Below, piece after piece: positions 33,886 to 42,907 of a stretch of DNA of 49,969 nucleotides. The DNA lies in the NCBI GenBank assembly GCA_964627755.1, contig CAZVIH010000033.1:1-49969 (forward strand), written 5' to 3'. The position numbers and the translations under genes were made by a program. The stretch's first letter is position 1. Each line of letters begins with the position of its first letter. This DNA is from B10-G9 sp964627755. GTDB lineage: Bacteria > Chloroflexota > Anaerolineae > Anaerolineales > UBA11858. Under the pieces are notes generated by a model. The model was not told where the DNA came from, ran no database searches, and worked only from the letters and a program-made list of their open reading frames with translations.

Positions 33886-35034
33886 TCAAATCCTTTCTGC
33901 GATTAAGGTCACTAAATTCTGGATATCGATCTGAATTTCATCCCCTGAAACCGGATCTCCCTGAGCGCATCTGAAGTGGATCTGGCATTTAACACAGGAT
34001 GTGATCAACTTTTCCGCTCCAGTTGAACGGGCTTCCCTTAATCGGCCTGCCTGCACCTTTTTATTAAGCTGTCCGCAGTTGGTCCAGCAGCTTGTACCGC
34101 AGCAAGTACTGGTTTGAGCGTGGTGGTCCATCTCAACCAGCTGATAACCCAGGGACTGGATTATTTCGCGGGGCTGCTGATATATACCCATAAACCTTCC
34201 CAAACGACACGGATCCTGGTAAGTGACAGGATCTAAGTCTGAACCATTATCAGGGAAGAGTTTAGTTAGATTTTCATCTTCTGTCAGAAGTTCTGTAATG
34301 TGGAGAACTTCCAGGCCAAGGTCTCCAACCTGCTCCGGGTAAGTATATTTCAGGGTATAGGCGCATTCCGGACAGTTTGTTACAAGGCGTTTAGCGCCAG
34401 TGTGTGAAATGGTCTCCAGGTTCAATTCTGCCAATTTCCTGAAGGTATCCATATCACCTTGCCAGTAAGGATCATGACCGCAGCAACGTTCATTTTCCAG
34501 TACCATGGGCTCGATCCCCAGGTGATTAAGGATTTTTAGAGCGGCCCTAGCAATCTGTGTGCCTTCGATATCCATCTTTCCAAACACAGTATCGTAATAC
34601 GGTAAACAACCGGGAAAATATATATACTCTGATTCCGGGGCTGTTTTTAGATCATCATCGATCCAACCCAGGCGATTTTGATCCAGCGCCGGATCGGTCA
34701 TCATTCTCATCCAACTCTGGATCATACCGCTGTGGGTGCATTCGCCGCTTTGGCCCTGTTCGTGGGCCAGCGTGCGGGCTTGCTGGATAAACTCAGAAAA
34801 TTGAACCCCGGAAGGGCAGATCTCTGAACAGCGCTGACAGGTTAAACAGGACCATAAAAGAGGATCCTCCAAAACCCGTCCTTCGCCGCTGGTGACAGCT
34901 TCTTCAACCAGCAGCCTGGGGCTGGAATACCCATCCACAAGGTTAAGCGTGATCGGACAGACCGAACTGCATTTCCCACAGTCAAGGCACAGCCAGGCTT
35001 GATTTGCTTGAACGATCTCAGCGAAAGTATTCAC
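33886..35034 (-). CDS. HdrD/GlpC-like iron-sulfur protein with two CCG domains
   Basis: A 382-residue protein. The N-terminus has two [4Fe-4S] motifs: CLDCGKCSSVCP (near 16) and CLTCQRCSEICP (near 63), as in HdrC. Two cysteine-rich CCG domains follow: YFPGCLPYYD...ERCCGHDPYW...NCPECAYTL and YQDPCRLGRF...TSTCCGTSCWTNCG...SCVKCQIHF, as in HdrB/HdrD, where non-cubane clusters reduce disulfides. So HdrC and HdrB functions are fused. It overlaps the mvhD-type gene by 4 nt upstream and is followed after about 46 nt by the Sec-HdrA gene. The physiological disulfide (not CoM-S-S-CoB in a bacterium) is unknown. Confidence 0.87.
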   Translation of the reverse strand: MNTFAEIVQANQAWLCLDCGKCSSVCPITLNLVDGYSSPRLLVEEAVTSGEGRVLEDPLLWSCLTCQRCSEICPSGVQFSEFIQQARTLAHEQGQSGECTHSGMIQSWMRMMTDPALDQNRLGWIDDDLKTAPESEYIYFPGCLPYYDTVFGKMDIEGTQIARAALKILNHLGIEPMVLENERCCGHDPYWQGDMDTFRKLAELNLETISHTGAKRLVTNCPECAYTLKYTYPEQVGDLGLEVLHITELLTEDENLTKLFPDNGSDLDPVTYQDPCRLGRFMGIYQQPREIIQSLGYQLVEMDHHAQTSTCCGTSCWTNCGQLNKKVQAGRLREARSTGAEKLITSCVKCQIHFRCAQGDPVSGDEIQIDIQNLVTLIAERI

Positions 35035-35438
35035 TGGGTTTTCCTGTTATCTTGAATAATCTTCAGTAACTGGTCAACATTCTTCTGAAAACTCTCTCCA
35101 TCTCCAGCTGTAATCAAGTGATACTGAAGTAAATTCTCGTTGTAGCCTAATAATCGCATCAGACTCCTACTCGTTTCATAAACCTCGCGCGCTTCCTTAT
35201 TCCCATTTTGGTAGCGGCACTCACCTTCCGGGCAGCCTAACAGGCAGACCCCGGATGCTCCACCCTCGAATGCCTTCAAGATAATTCCGGGAGTGATGCG
35301 TCCCAGACAGGAAATTCGGATCGGAATCAGCGCGGTGGAGTAAACCAGATTATTTTTCCCGGCAGCCTCAAGGCTGCTGAAACCGTGCCAATTACAGGTA
35401 AACAGGATGATCTTATCTTTAGCAGCGACTTTATTCAT
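35031..35438 (-). CDS. MvhD/FlpD-type hydrogenase iron-sulfur subunit
   Basis: A 135-residue [2Fe-2S] protein of the MvhD family, which passes electrons between HdrA and a hydrogenase, formate dehydrogenase or other donor. Motifs: ILFTCNWHGFSSLEAAGKNN, IPIRISCLGRITPGIILKAFEGGASGVCLLGCPEGECRYQNGN; the Cys of CNWH, SCLGR, GCPEGEC are typical cluster ligands. It begins 1 nt after the 1061-residue flavoprotein gene and overlaps the HdrD-like gene. A second MvhD-like domain is fused to the Sec-HdrA. Confidence 0.9.
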   Translation of the reverse strand: MNKVAAKDKIILFTCNWHGFSSLEAAGKNNLVYSTALIPIRISCLGRITPGIILKAFEGGASGVCLLGCPEGECRYQNGNKEAREVYETSRSLMRLLGYNENLLQYHLITAGDGESFQKNVDQLLKIIQDNRKTQ

Positions 35439-35439
35439 C

Positions 35440-38400
35440 TCAATTTAATATCACCTCCAGCATCTCATTCAGTTCAGAACTTGTATGCGTAGCAGGTGTG
35501 ATGGCTCCTGAGGGACAATGAGCAGTGCAAATACCGCAATCCTGGCATAAAAACGGGTTGATCACCGCATGTGTGCCCTGGTTATCCTGAATGATCTTCG
35601 GGATGCCAAATCCACAAACATCCTGGCAGGTACCACATGCCCGGCAGCGCGTCCAATCCACTATGGCTGATCGGGGATGATTCTGACTGAAAGTACGGTT
35701 CACCCAAGCGTAAATCCTCGCCGCAGCCGCTTTTCCGCTGATGTCTGGTTCCAGATTCGGAGGGCAGAGGACCAACCCAAATTCCATCGTATCCAGATCC
35801 AATCGCTCACGTGAAAGAAGAGGCTTTTGATTATTTAACTTCAGGAACCCGCTGATATGGTCCAGTTCTGCCCCACTCCCAGGAGCCAATATCAGGCAGT
35901 CTGCCTGAATTTCTATGTCCGATACCTGGACCCGGTATTTAGCACCAAACCTGGTCAAATCCCCAGACAGCACCTCCACAGATTCAGCAGCCAATCCCAG
36001 TTCTGCCAGTGATTTGAGGCACACTCCTGCTGAAGCCCCTTTTCCCACAATCAGGGCTTTAATGGGGTGGGAAGGTTTTTCAGGAAAATCAGCTGTGATA
36101 ATTGGTTTCCTGGCAAGGGTTGCGCGAATTAAATCCCTGGCAGCGGAAGTCGCCTTTTTCTTGCTCCGCCGATGAACCCAGGCACATTGTTCCCGGATAT
36201 TGATGAATTCCAATTCTGCCAGCGGTTTCAGGGAATTGAAAATTCCCAGGTTTTCTTTGCAGCGCAACCGCTGGTAGGTACAGCTGTAACAAACCTGATC
36301 CAGGGAACAGCAGCTGCAGGCAGCCAAAATCAATTTTCCCAACTGTTGTTCCTTGATGATCCTTTTTAACTCTACAGCCGCTTCAGCCGTGCAGGAGTAA
36401 GCCAATTCGTGGGTGAAATCAATTTCCGGCCAATCAATGGCCTCATCACACAGGGCAGCAGTGTTGACTCTTGTGGAAATCTCTCCCCCGCACTGGCATA
36501 GGATCAAACCGGTTTTTGTGCCAGTACCAGCAATCGATCCAAGCCCAAACTTCTGAATCACAGGGTTTGGATCCAGTCCCTTGATCACTTCATAGGCCGC
36601 GGCAGATCCTGATATTGGGTCCCGGGATGAATAAAGAACCAACCCCGGTAGATCTTCCTGCAGCTGAAAATCTTGATCTAATACAACCGCTTTGACATCA
36701 ATCAATGTAGAAATATCAGTTTGATTGTGATTAATCGCTCCCGGTTTACATACCTCAACACATGCCATACATTCACTGCAAGGGCCACAAACCAGGCAGC
36801 GTCCGGCTTCCGATAGTGCATCTTTTTCCTCAAAACCAAGTTCCACTTCCTGGAAATTATTCCATCGTTCTTCAACGTCCAAACAGGGGATGGTTAGCCG
36901 CTCCCGGCGAGCGCTCTTGCGTGTTTTTAATCGGGATTGCATTTCAGCAGGGGTAAGAGAAATCTCCTGTCGGCTTTGAATCAGGTCCTCACCTGTTTGA
37001 TCTGTCAGGTAATTATGGATCGAGCTGGCAGCCCGGTGTCCATCTCCAACTGCATCAACAACAAAGAATGTGGTACCACGATGAACATCCCCTGCCGTAA
37101 AAACACCTGTCATGGTTGTCATCAACTGGTTATTTGACTCAATGCCCTTGTTTGCCAGTACAGAAATCTTGTTATCTGGAGGCAGAAAGGAAAAATCTGG
37201 CCTTTGGCCCAGGGCCCAGATCACCAGATCCCCTCCAATCAGGTGTTCTGTATCCGCCAGTTCCTTAAACTGACGTTTGCCGTCAACAACCTCACCCACT
37301 TCCGCTTCCAGACATTCCACACCCGCAATTTTTCCACTCTTAATAATAATTCGCTGGAATACTCTGTCCCGAATGATTTCTATGCCTTCTTCTTCAGCCT
37401 CCGTGATCTCAGTGAATGAGGCCCGCATCCCGCGGCATACTACTTTTACATCTGAGGTTCCCAGGCGAACAGCAACCCGGGCAGCATCCATGGCAACATC
37501 ACCGCCTCCCAAGACGATGACTTTCCTTCCTTTGAGATTTATTTTTTCTCCCAGGCAGGCCTTCTTTAAAAATTCCAGGCTGAGCCAATTATCGGGATGA
37601 TCTGCTCCTTCAATAGGAACTTTCAGGGCCAGATGCGCACCAGTTGCTATCAGCACTGCATCAAAACCATTCTCAAGGAGGGCTGGAATATCATCCACCC
37701 AGGTATTCAAGCGCAGATCCACCCCCTCTGACAGGATCTGTTCAATTTCCCAATCCAGCTGCTGATATGGCAGCCGGTGGGGAGGAATCCCCACCCGCAT
37801 CATGCCGCCAGCGTTCGGATTATTATCAAATACCGTAGCACTATGCCCTTTGCGAACCAGATCCCGGGCCGCAGTTAACCCGGCCGGGCCAGCTCCTATC
37901 ACTGCAACCTTTTTCCCTGAATCCAGGACGGCTTCCGTTTGATGGCCAGGGGACAGTTTTCCTCTATCCCAAACCTCATCCGGGTGGGCATAGGCCCAAT
38001 CGGCAACATATCGTTTCAGTGCCATAAGATTTACTGGATCATCAAGCTGACTGCGATTGCAAGCTTGTTCACAATAATGATTACAAACCCTCCCACAGAC
38101 CGATGGGAAGGGCAGGGCTTCATAAATCAAGTGGTAGGCTTCCCGGTAGCGTCCCTGGCTGATCAATGCCACATAACCCTGAACATGGATGCCAGCAGGG
38201 CAGGCATTTGTACAGGGAGATATGCCTGCTTTTTCGATCACCGCACAATCCGGCTGTCCACCAAAATGGATTGCCTTCAAATTTGTACCGGGAATGGTAA
38301 CAGGACAGACATCCACACACTCGCCGCAGGCTGTGCACTTACTCAGATCGATATAACGGGGATGCTGCTGCAGCTGGACCTGGAATCCGCCCTTGGTCCG

Positions 38401-38625
38401 GGTGATCCTGTCTATATCTGTATTAGTCAAAACCTTGATCCGGGGATGTTTTATGATTTCCAGCAGCAAAGTATTCTTGAGATAGTCTGGCAGACCAAAG
38501 GTCTGGTCGCTGGCAATGAACGGACTGCCCTCAACCAGGTTCACTTGCAGGCCAACATCTGCCAGATCCTGAGCAGCCAGTAATCCTGCCTTTGTACAAC
38601 CGATAACCAGAACTTGATTATCCAT
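35440..38625 (-). CDS. Rearranged HdrA/GltD-like multi-cluster flavoprotein
   Basis: A 1061-residue protein. Order of parts: a degenerate Rossmann opening (LVIGCTKAGLLAAQDLADVG); ferredoxin motif CTACGECVDVCP near 97; a GltD/NfnB-type region with CTNACPAGIHVQGYVALISQGRYREAYHLI, CGRVCNHYCEQACNR, FAD motif VIGAGPAGLTAARDL near 241, NAD(P)-type VIVLGGGDVAMDAARVAVRLG near 371 and TAGDVHRGTTFFVVDAVGDGHRAA; ferredoxin CLVCGPCSECMACVEVC near 610; an HdrA N-terminal-type domain (LILCQCGGEISTRVN) near 705; and two C-terminal ferredoxin motifs (CRACGTCQDVCG, CQDCGICTAHCP). HdrA parts are out of their usual order. Likely links NAD(P)H, ferredoxin and the Hdr partners; the reaction is not determined. Confidence 0.83.
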   Translation of the reverse strand: MDNQVLVIGCTKAGLLAAQDLADVGLQVNLVEGSPFIASDQTFGLPDYLKNTLLLEIIKHPRIKVLTNTDIDRITRTKGGFQVQLQQHPRYIDLSKCTACGECVDVCPVTIPGTNLKAIHFGGQPDCAVIEKAGISPCTNACPAGIHVQGYVALISQGRYREAYHLIYEALPFPSVCGRVCNHYCEQACNRSQLDDPVNLMALKRYVADWAYAHPDEVWDRGKLSPGHQTEAVLDSGKKVAVIGAGPAGLTAARDLVRKGHSATVFDNNPNAGGMMRVGIPPHRLPYQQLDWEIEQILSEGVDLRLNTWVDDIPALLENGFDAVLIATGAHLALKVPIEGADHPDNWLSLEFLKKACLGEKINLKGRKVIVLGGGDVAMDAARVAVRLGTSDVKVVCRGMRASFTEITEAEEEGIEIIRDRVFQRIIIKSGKIAGVECLEAEVGEVVDGKRQFKELADTEHLIGGDLVIWALGQRPDFSFLPPDNKISVLANKGIESNNQLMTTMTGVFTAGDVHRGTTFFVVDAVGDGHRAASSIHNYLTDQTGEDLIQSRQEISLTPAEMQSRLKTRKSARRERLTIPCLDVEERWNNFQEVELGFEEKDALSEAGRCLVCGPCSECMACVEVCKPGAINHNQTDISTLIDVKAVVLDQDFQLQEDLPGLVLYSSRDPISGSAAAYEVIKGLDPNPVIQKFGLGSIAGTGTKTGLILCQCGGEISTRVNTAALCDEAIDWPEIDFTHELAYSCTAEAAVELKRIIKEQQLGKLILAACSCCSLDQVCYSCTYQRLRCKENLGIFNSLKPLAELEFINIREQCAWVHRRSKKKATSAARDLIRATLARKPIITADFPEKPSHPIKALIVGKGASAGVCLKSLAELGLAAESVEVLSGDLTRFGAKYRVQVSDIEIQADCLILAPGSGAELDHISGFLKLNNQKPLLSRERLDLDTMEFGLVLCPPNLEPDISGKAAAARIYAWVNRTFSQNHPRSAIVDWTRCRACGTCQDVCGFGIPKIIQDNQGTHAVINPFLCQDCGICTAHCPSGAITPATHTSSELNEMLEVILN

Positions 38626-38646
38626 AAAATATCCAGCTTCTCGGAA

Positions 38647-40206
38647 TCAGACCCTCGCTAAACCTTCCTGATATCCTTTTCTGAAAACTTCTAGATTCAA
38701 ATCGACGGTTTTAGGAGGGACTGATTCTGTAATGGATTCTTCCATTGCTTTTTGGTCAATAATTCCTTCCACTGCTGTCCAGAATCCCAGCATGACAGTA
38801 TTGGCGGCCCGGTTATTGCCGGCTTCCTCAGCGATCCTGGTAGCCGGGATACCCAGGGTTGTTATATCCGTTCGATGATCTTCAGGCAGTTTTACCAGTT
38901 CATTATCAAACAGCATAACTCCTTCCGGAGCCAGGGAATCCACATATTTTTCATAAGCTCCCTGCGACATGATGATCATGCTGATTGGTTCAGTCAAATG
39001 GGGATGGTGAATGGGGCTGCTGGAAATGATCACTTGGGATCCTGCCGCCCCGCCCCGGGCTTCCGGTCCATAACTTTGAGTAAAACAGGCTTCCAGATTA
39101 TTAAAGATCGCAGCAGCCATGCCTATGATCTTTCCCGCGCTCATTATGCCTTGGCCTCCAAACCCACCCAGCTGAATTTCAGTCCGGGGCACTTTTTTCT
39201 CTTTGATGGAGAGTGACACTCTTTTATCCAGGGCAGTTTTCTCACGCAGCCAGAACTTCTCCGCTGTTCCCACCCGCTGGTTCATCGCTTCCTCAAAATC
39301 CGGGCGGGTTTCAAGCAAAAATTCACCTTCGATGATCTCAATTACCTCGCCATGTTCGTTTACCTTAACGTGCGCATCTTTGGGATGTAGTCCATGTTCC
39401 GTCTTGCCAACCTGCTGGTAATGTTTCATCACTTCCAGTCCCCTGCGGTGCAGGTTCTCTGGATCCAGGCCTTTTCCATCCGGATTCCAGCGAGAGTATG
39501 CAGTGGAACAGGGAGCAATGATCTCCACAAAACTGAACCCGGAATGAGTTAAGGCTTTACGAAGAGTCCAGTCCAGCTGGCGGGCGTGCAGTACGGTCCA
39601 GCGAGCGACATACGATGCCCCACTGGCAGCAGCCAGATAAGGCAGATTAAAGGGGTATTCATAATTGCCATACTGGGCTGTAACAGCTCGGGCTTCATGA
39701 GGTGTTGTTGGACCAACCTGTCCGCCGGTCATTCCATAGTTGAAGTTATTGACACAAACAACGGTTATTCCCAGATTTCGCCTGGCTGCATGGATGAAGT
39801 GATTGCCTCCAATACCGGCGATATCACCATCTCCTGATATAACTATCACTTTCAGATCCGGGTTGGCGATCTTCAATCCTGTTGCAAACGGTATGGCCCG
39901 TCCATGAGTGGTGTGAAATGAATCCAGACGCACATAACCGGCAATCCTTCCCGTACAGCCAATGCCTGAAACAACAGCAACTTTATCCAGATCCCAACCC
40001 TTTCTTTTTTCCAGCCACTTGAGGGAGCTGATGAAAGAAGTTAAAGCAGTACCCAGACCACAGCCCTGACACCAGATATGGGGCAGACGTTCTCCCCGCA
40101 GCAGATCATCCATGGGGTGCAGCCCAGTGATCCAATCCCCTTCCGGCGAAGCTCCGTAGGTCATGATACGGGGTTTAGTTATGCCATCAATCCTTTCTGC
40201 CGTCAT
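38647..40206 (-). CDS. 2-oxoacid:ferredoxin oxidoreductase, beta-gamma fusion
   Basis: A 519-residue fusion. Residues 1-270 are the TPP-binding beta subunit: HIWCQGCGLGTALTSF, VSGIGCTGRIAGYVRLDSFHTTHGRAIPFATGLK, ISGDGDIAGIGGNHFIHAARRN (TPP/Mg motif) and NNFNYGMTGGQVGPTTPHEA. A linker with an acidic/hydrophobic segment leads to the gamma subunit (about 338-519): TEIQLGGFGGQGIMSAGKIIGMAA and CFTQSYGPEARGGAAGSQVIIS. In most four-subunit enzymes beta and gamma are separate genes. Together with the ferredoxin and alpha genes just upstream it makes a Kor/Vor-type enzyme, oxidising a 2-oxoacid to acyl-CoA and CO2. Substrate unknown. Confidence 0.92.
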   Translation of the reverse strand: MTAERIDGITKPRIMTYGASPEGDWITGLHPMDDLLRGERLPHIWCQGCGLGTALTSFISSLKWLEKRKGWDLDKVAVVSGIGCTGRIAGYVRLDSFHTTHGRAIPFATGLKIANPDLKVIVISGDGDIAGIGGNHFIHAARRNLGITVVCVNNFNYGMTGGQVGPTTPHEARAVTAQYGNYEYPFNLPYLAAASGASYVARWTVLHARQLDWTLRKALTHSGFSFVEIIAPCSTAYSRWNPDGKGLDPENLHRRGLEVMKHYQQVGKTEHGLHPKDAHVKVNEHGEVIEIIEGEFLLETRPDFEEAMNQRVGTAEKFWLREKTALDKRVSLSIKEKKVPRTEIQLGGFGGQGIMSAGKIIGMAAAIFNNLEACFTQSYGPEARGGAAGSQVIISSSPIHHPHLTEPISMIIMSQGAYEKYVDSLAPEGVMLFDNELVKLPEDHRTDITTLGIPATRIAEEAGNNRAANTVMLGFWTAVEGIIDQKAMEESITESVPPKTVDLNLEVFRKGYQEGLARV

Positions 40207-40257
40207 TGTTCATCCTCCCGGATGCTTTCCTTATCTGAAACTGACTGATCCGGCTTC

Positions 40258-41439
40258 CTACAAAACTCCGGCGCCTTGACGAATTGCTTTCAGCACATCC
40301 TGGGGATCCAAAATATCTCCCCCGGGTTTATGAACACCAATCACTTTCGCTTTTCCAGCAGCACAGCGCTGAACTTCCCGGACCATCTGTCCCATATTGA
40401 TCTCCGGTACAATAAAAGCCTGCACTTTCTCCGCCAGGTTGGCAATGAATTCTTCTGGGAAAGGCCAGACTGTGATCAAACGCAGATAACCAACCTTGAT
40501 CCCTTCTTTCCGGGCCAATTCGATTGGCCATAAAGAGGTCCGGGCAGAAATTCCATACGAAACCACAACCACGTCGGCGCCCCGCAATTTTTCTTTCTCC
40601 AACTGAATGATATCTTTCTGGTTAGCAGTGATCTTCTCCATAATACGCTTGACGTTCCACTCGTTGGCCTCTGCATTCATAGCCGGATAACCCCGCTCAT
40701 CATGGGTTAACCCTGTAACATGGATCCGAAAACCATCACCGGCCTTGACCATAGGAGATACATAACCGGCCTCTCCCTTGGGGCTGGAGCGGTAAATCCG
40801 GAAACGATCCGGCTCCAGATCACCCCTAGACACCTGGGGGCGGTGCAGGATCTCAATTTCTTCCACTGGTGGGATCACAACCTTTTCGGTCATGTGCCCG
40901 ACTTCGGCATCGGTCATCACCAAAACAGGCGTGCGGTATTTTTCGGACAGGTTAAAAGCCCGGATGGTCAGGTCAAACAACTCCTGAGGTGATCCGGGGC
41001 TGAGGGCGATGACCTCGTAATCACCATGGGATCCCCAGCGGGCTTGCATCATATCCTGCTGGCCAACCAGGGTGGGCAATCCGGTGGAAGGACCTCCCCG
41101 CTGGACATTGATCAGCACACAAGGGGTTTCCAGCATAATGCCCAGCCCCAGGTTTTCCATCATTAAAGAAAATCCTGGTCCGCTGGTAGCAGTCATTGAT
41201 TTGACCCCGGCCCAGGAAGCGCCCAGAACAGCATTCATGGATGCCAGTTCATCTTCCATCTGAACATATTTTCCTTCCACCTGCGGCAGACGGACAGACA
41301 TGCGTTCGGCAATTTCAGTTGCAGGCGTAATCGGATAACCGGCAAAAAACCGGCAGCCGGCTAGAAGGGAACCCTCTGCGCAGGCATGGTCACCCAGCAT
41401 AAAGTGTTCCCCGGTTAGGCTGCCTTTCTGTTCAGTCAT
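40258..41439 (-). CDS. 2-oxoacid:ferredoxin oxidoreductase subunit alpha
   Basis: A 393-residue subunit (KorA/VorB type). Motifs: FMLGDHACAEGSLLAGCRFFAGYPITPATEIAE, QMEDELASMNAVLGASWAGVKSMTATSGPGFSLMMENLGLG, NVQRGGPSTGLPTLVGQQDMMQARWGSHGDY and a C-terminal transketolase-like domain with VVVSYGISARTS. The PITP and ATSGPGFS blocks are catalytic landmarks. It overlaps the ferredoxin gene upstream by 4 nt and lies about 50 nt before the beta-gamma gene. The opening lysine/threonine motif resembles 2-oxoglutarate oxidoreductases, but substrate assignment is weak. Confidence 0.93.
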   Translation of the reverse strand: MTEQKGSLTGEHFMLGDHACAEGSLLAGCRFFAGYPITPATEIAERMSVRLPQVEGKYVQMEDELASMNAVLGASWAGVKSMTATSGPGFSLMMENLGLGIMLETPCVLINVQRGGPSTGLPTLVGQQDMMQARWGSHGDYEVIALSPGSPQELFDLTIRAFNLSEKYRTPVLVMTDAEVGHMTEKVVIPPVEEIEILHRPQVSRGDLEPDRFRIYRSSPKGEAGYVSPMVKAGDGFRIHVTGLTHDERGYPAMNAEANEWNVKRIMEKITANQKDIIQLEKEKLRGADVVVVSYGISARTSLWPIELARKEGIKVGYLRLITVWPFPEEFIANLAEKVQAFIVPEINMGQMVREVQRCAAGKAKVIGVHKPGGDILDPQDVLKAIRQGAGVL

Positions 41440-41774
41440 TTGTTCACCTCATTACGCTGCACAGGATGGATCAGACCAGGTGTTTGTAACCCTCCATCTT
41501 CGATATAAATGGCAAAATCGGGACACAACAGGGTGCATAAACCGCAGTTCACACAGACATTTTTTTCAATCACCAGGGGAGGATGATACCCCTTGGTATT
41601 GGTCCGGTCTGAAATTCCCAGTGTTCCCTGGGGGCAAAACTCAATACAAAAACCGCAACCTTTACACCGGTCATCGATTATATGCACGATACCGTGTGTA
41701 ACAAGGATGCGGTCTTTATCCAGTGGCTGTCTCCAAAGAGGCATAGTTCCTCCACAACAAGATCGATCACTCAC
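41436..41774 (-). CDS. Two-[4Fe-4S] ferredoxin subunit (KorD/VorD type)
   Basis: A 112-residue protein with an N-terminal extension (MSDRSCCGGTMPLWRQPLDKDRILVTHGIVHII) and two cluster motifs CKGCGFCIEFCP and CVNCGLCTLLCP. It is the delta, electron-transfer subunit of a 2-oxoacid:ferredoxin oxidoreductase and overlaps the alpha gene by 4 nt. The extra CC near residue 6 is unusual for simple ferredoxins. Confidence 0.92.
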   Translation of the reverse strand: MSDRSCCGGTMPLWRQPLDKDRILVTHGIVHIIDDRCKGCGFCIEFCPQGTLGISDRTNTKGYHPPLVIEKNVCVNCGLCTLLCPDFAIYIEDGGLQTPGLIHPVQRNEVNK

Positions 41775-41875
41775 AAAAAATCAATGGTTGTTATTAGACA
41801 ACTAATTCTAGGTCAAGCTCACTAAGCATCTTCCCAATTAGGTAGAAATCATTCTCTAATTGTATTAATTTACTC

Positions 41876-42907
41876 TTAGTACATAATTTTGTTGATCTCG
41901 CCCAGCGATTCGGGGCTGGGGCGCAGTTTTTCCGCTGGAAGGCGGTTGAGTGCCGTTTCAGGCAGGTTATACAGATCAAAGAGCGAACTCTGCTTGGGAT
42001 TGATATAGATCAGTCCGGTAATGAGCTCGTTACGATCATTGGCTTCTTCCAGCATTTGCATCGCCTTGGCCCGATTGGTCGGCTCATAATCCTGGGCCAG
42101 TTTTTTCAGGATAATATGGGTTCCATCATAAAGCGGAACTTCCAGGGTCTCACCCTTGGCATATTGGACCTTGATGGCCCGGACAGGAGGCACAAAAGAC
42201 AGCTCATGCAAGGCCACCTCGTGGGATTTACCCCAGGCATAGGAGTGGAAAGAATCATCCTGGTTGTTAAAGGTGACACAGGGGCTAATAACATCGATCA
42301 CAGCAATGCCTTTATGATGTAAACCGGCCTTGATCAGGGATTTCAGCTGCTGGGGATCCCCTGAAAAAGAGCGGGCAACAAAGGACGCCCGCCCCGCAAT
42401 AGCCTCCCAGACGATATCCACCGGGACGTAGCGGTTCTGGCCCTGTTTTTTCAATGCCAAACCCTGTTCTGCGGTAGCAGAGAACTGGCCTTTGGTCAAA
42501 CCATAAACTCCGTTATTGGCCACAATATATAACATGGGTAAGTTGCGGCGGGTAACATGTTTGAATTGGCCCATACCGATGCTGGCAGTATCTCCATCGC
42601 CGCTGACCCCGATTGCGATCAAGGATGTATCCCCAAATAAGGCTCCAGTAGCCAGAGATGGCATTCGCCCATGTAACCCGTTAAATCCAAAGGAGCGTTC
42701 CATAAAATAGGTTGGGGCTTTGCTGGAACAGCCAATCCCGCTGACCTTGATCAGGCTCTCGGGGGGAATATTAAGTTCATAGCAGGCTGCGATGATCTGT
42801 CCTACAATCGCATTGTGCCCACAGCCCAGGCATAATGTGGACGGCTTTCCCTTATAATCTTCCCGGGATAATCCAATCTCGTTGACTTTCTTTTCTTTTT
42901 CAGCCAT
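41876..42907 (-). CDS. 2-oxoacid:ferredoxin oxidoreductase subunit beta (two-subunit type)
   Basis: A 343-residue TPP-binding subunit: TLCLGCGHNAIVGQIIAACYEL, VSGIGCSSKAPTYFMERSFGFNGLHGRMPSLATGALFGDTSL, GVSGDGDTASIGMGQFKHVTRRN and NNGVYGLTKGQFSAT. Three TPP/cluster-linked Cys (CLGCGH, GC) are seen as in KorB. The C-terminus is longer than usual (about 340 rather than 290). Its start shares one base with the stop of the gamma-alpha gene (TAATG), so the pair is translated together. It works with that 608-residue partner. Confidence 0.93.
   Translation of the reverse strand: MAEKEKKVNEIGLSREDYKGKPSTLCLGCGHNAIVGQIIAACYELNIPPESLIKVSGIGCSSKAPTYFMERSFGFNGLHGRMPSLATGALFGDTSLIAIGVSGDGDTASIGMGQFKHVTRRNLPMLYIVANNGVYGLTKGQFSATAEQGLALKKQGQNRYVPVDIVWEAIAGRASFVARSFSGDPQQLKSLIKAGLHHKGIAVIDVISPCVTFNNQDDSFHSYAWGKSHEVALHELSFVPPVRAIKVQYAKGETLEVPLYDGTHIILKKLAQDYEPTNRAKAMQMLEEANDRNELITGLIYINPKQSSLFDLYNLPETALNRLPAEKLRPSPESLGEINKIMY

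Noticed and set aside
41775..41875. Possible regulatory gap inside the kor cluster
   Set aside because: About 100 AT-rich bases without a clear terminator or promoter; nothing supportable.
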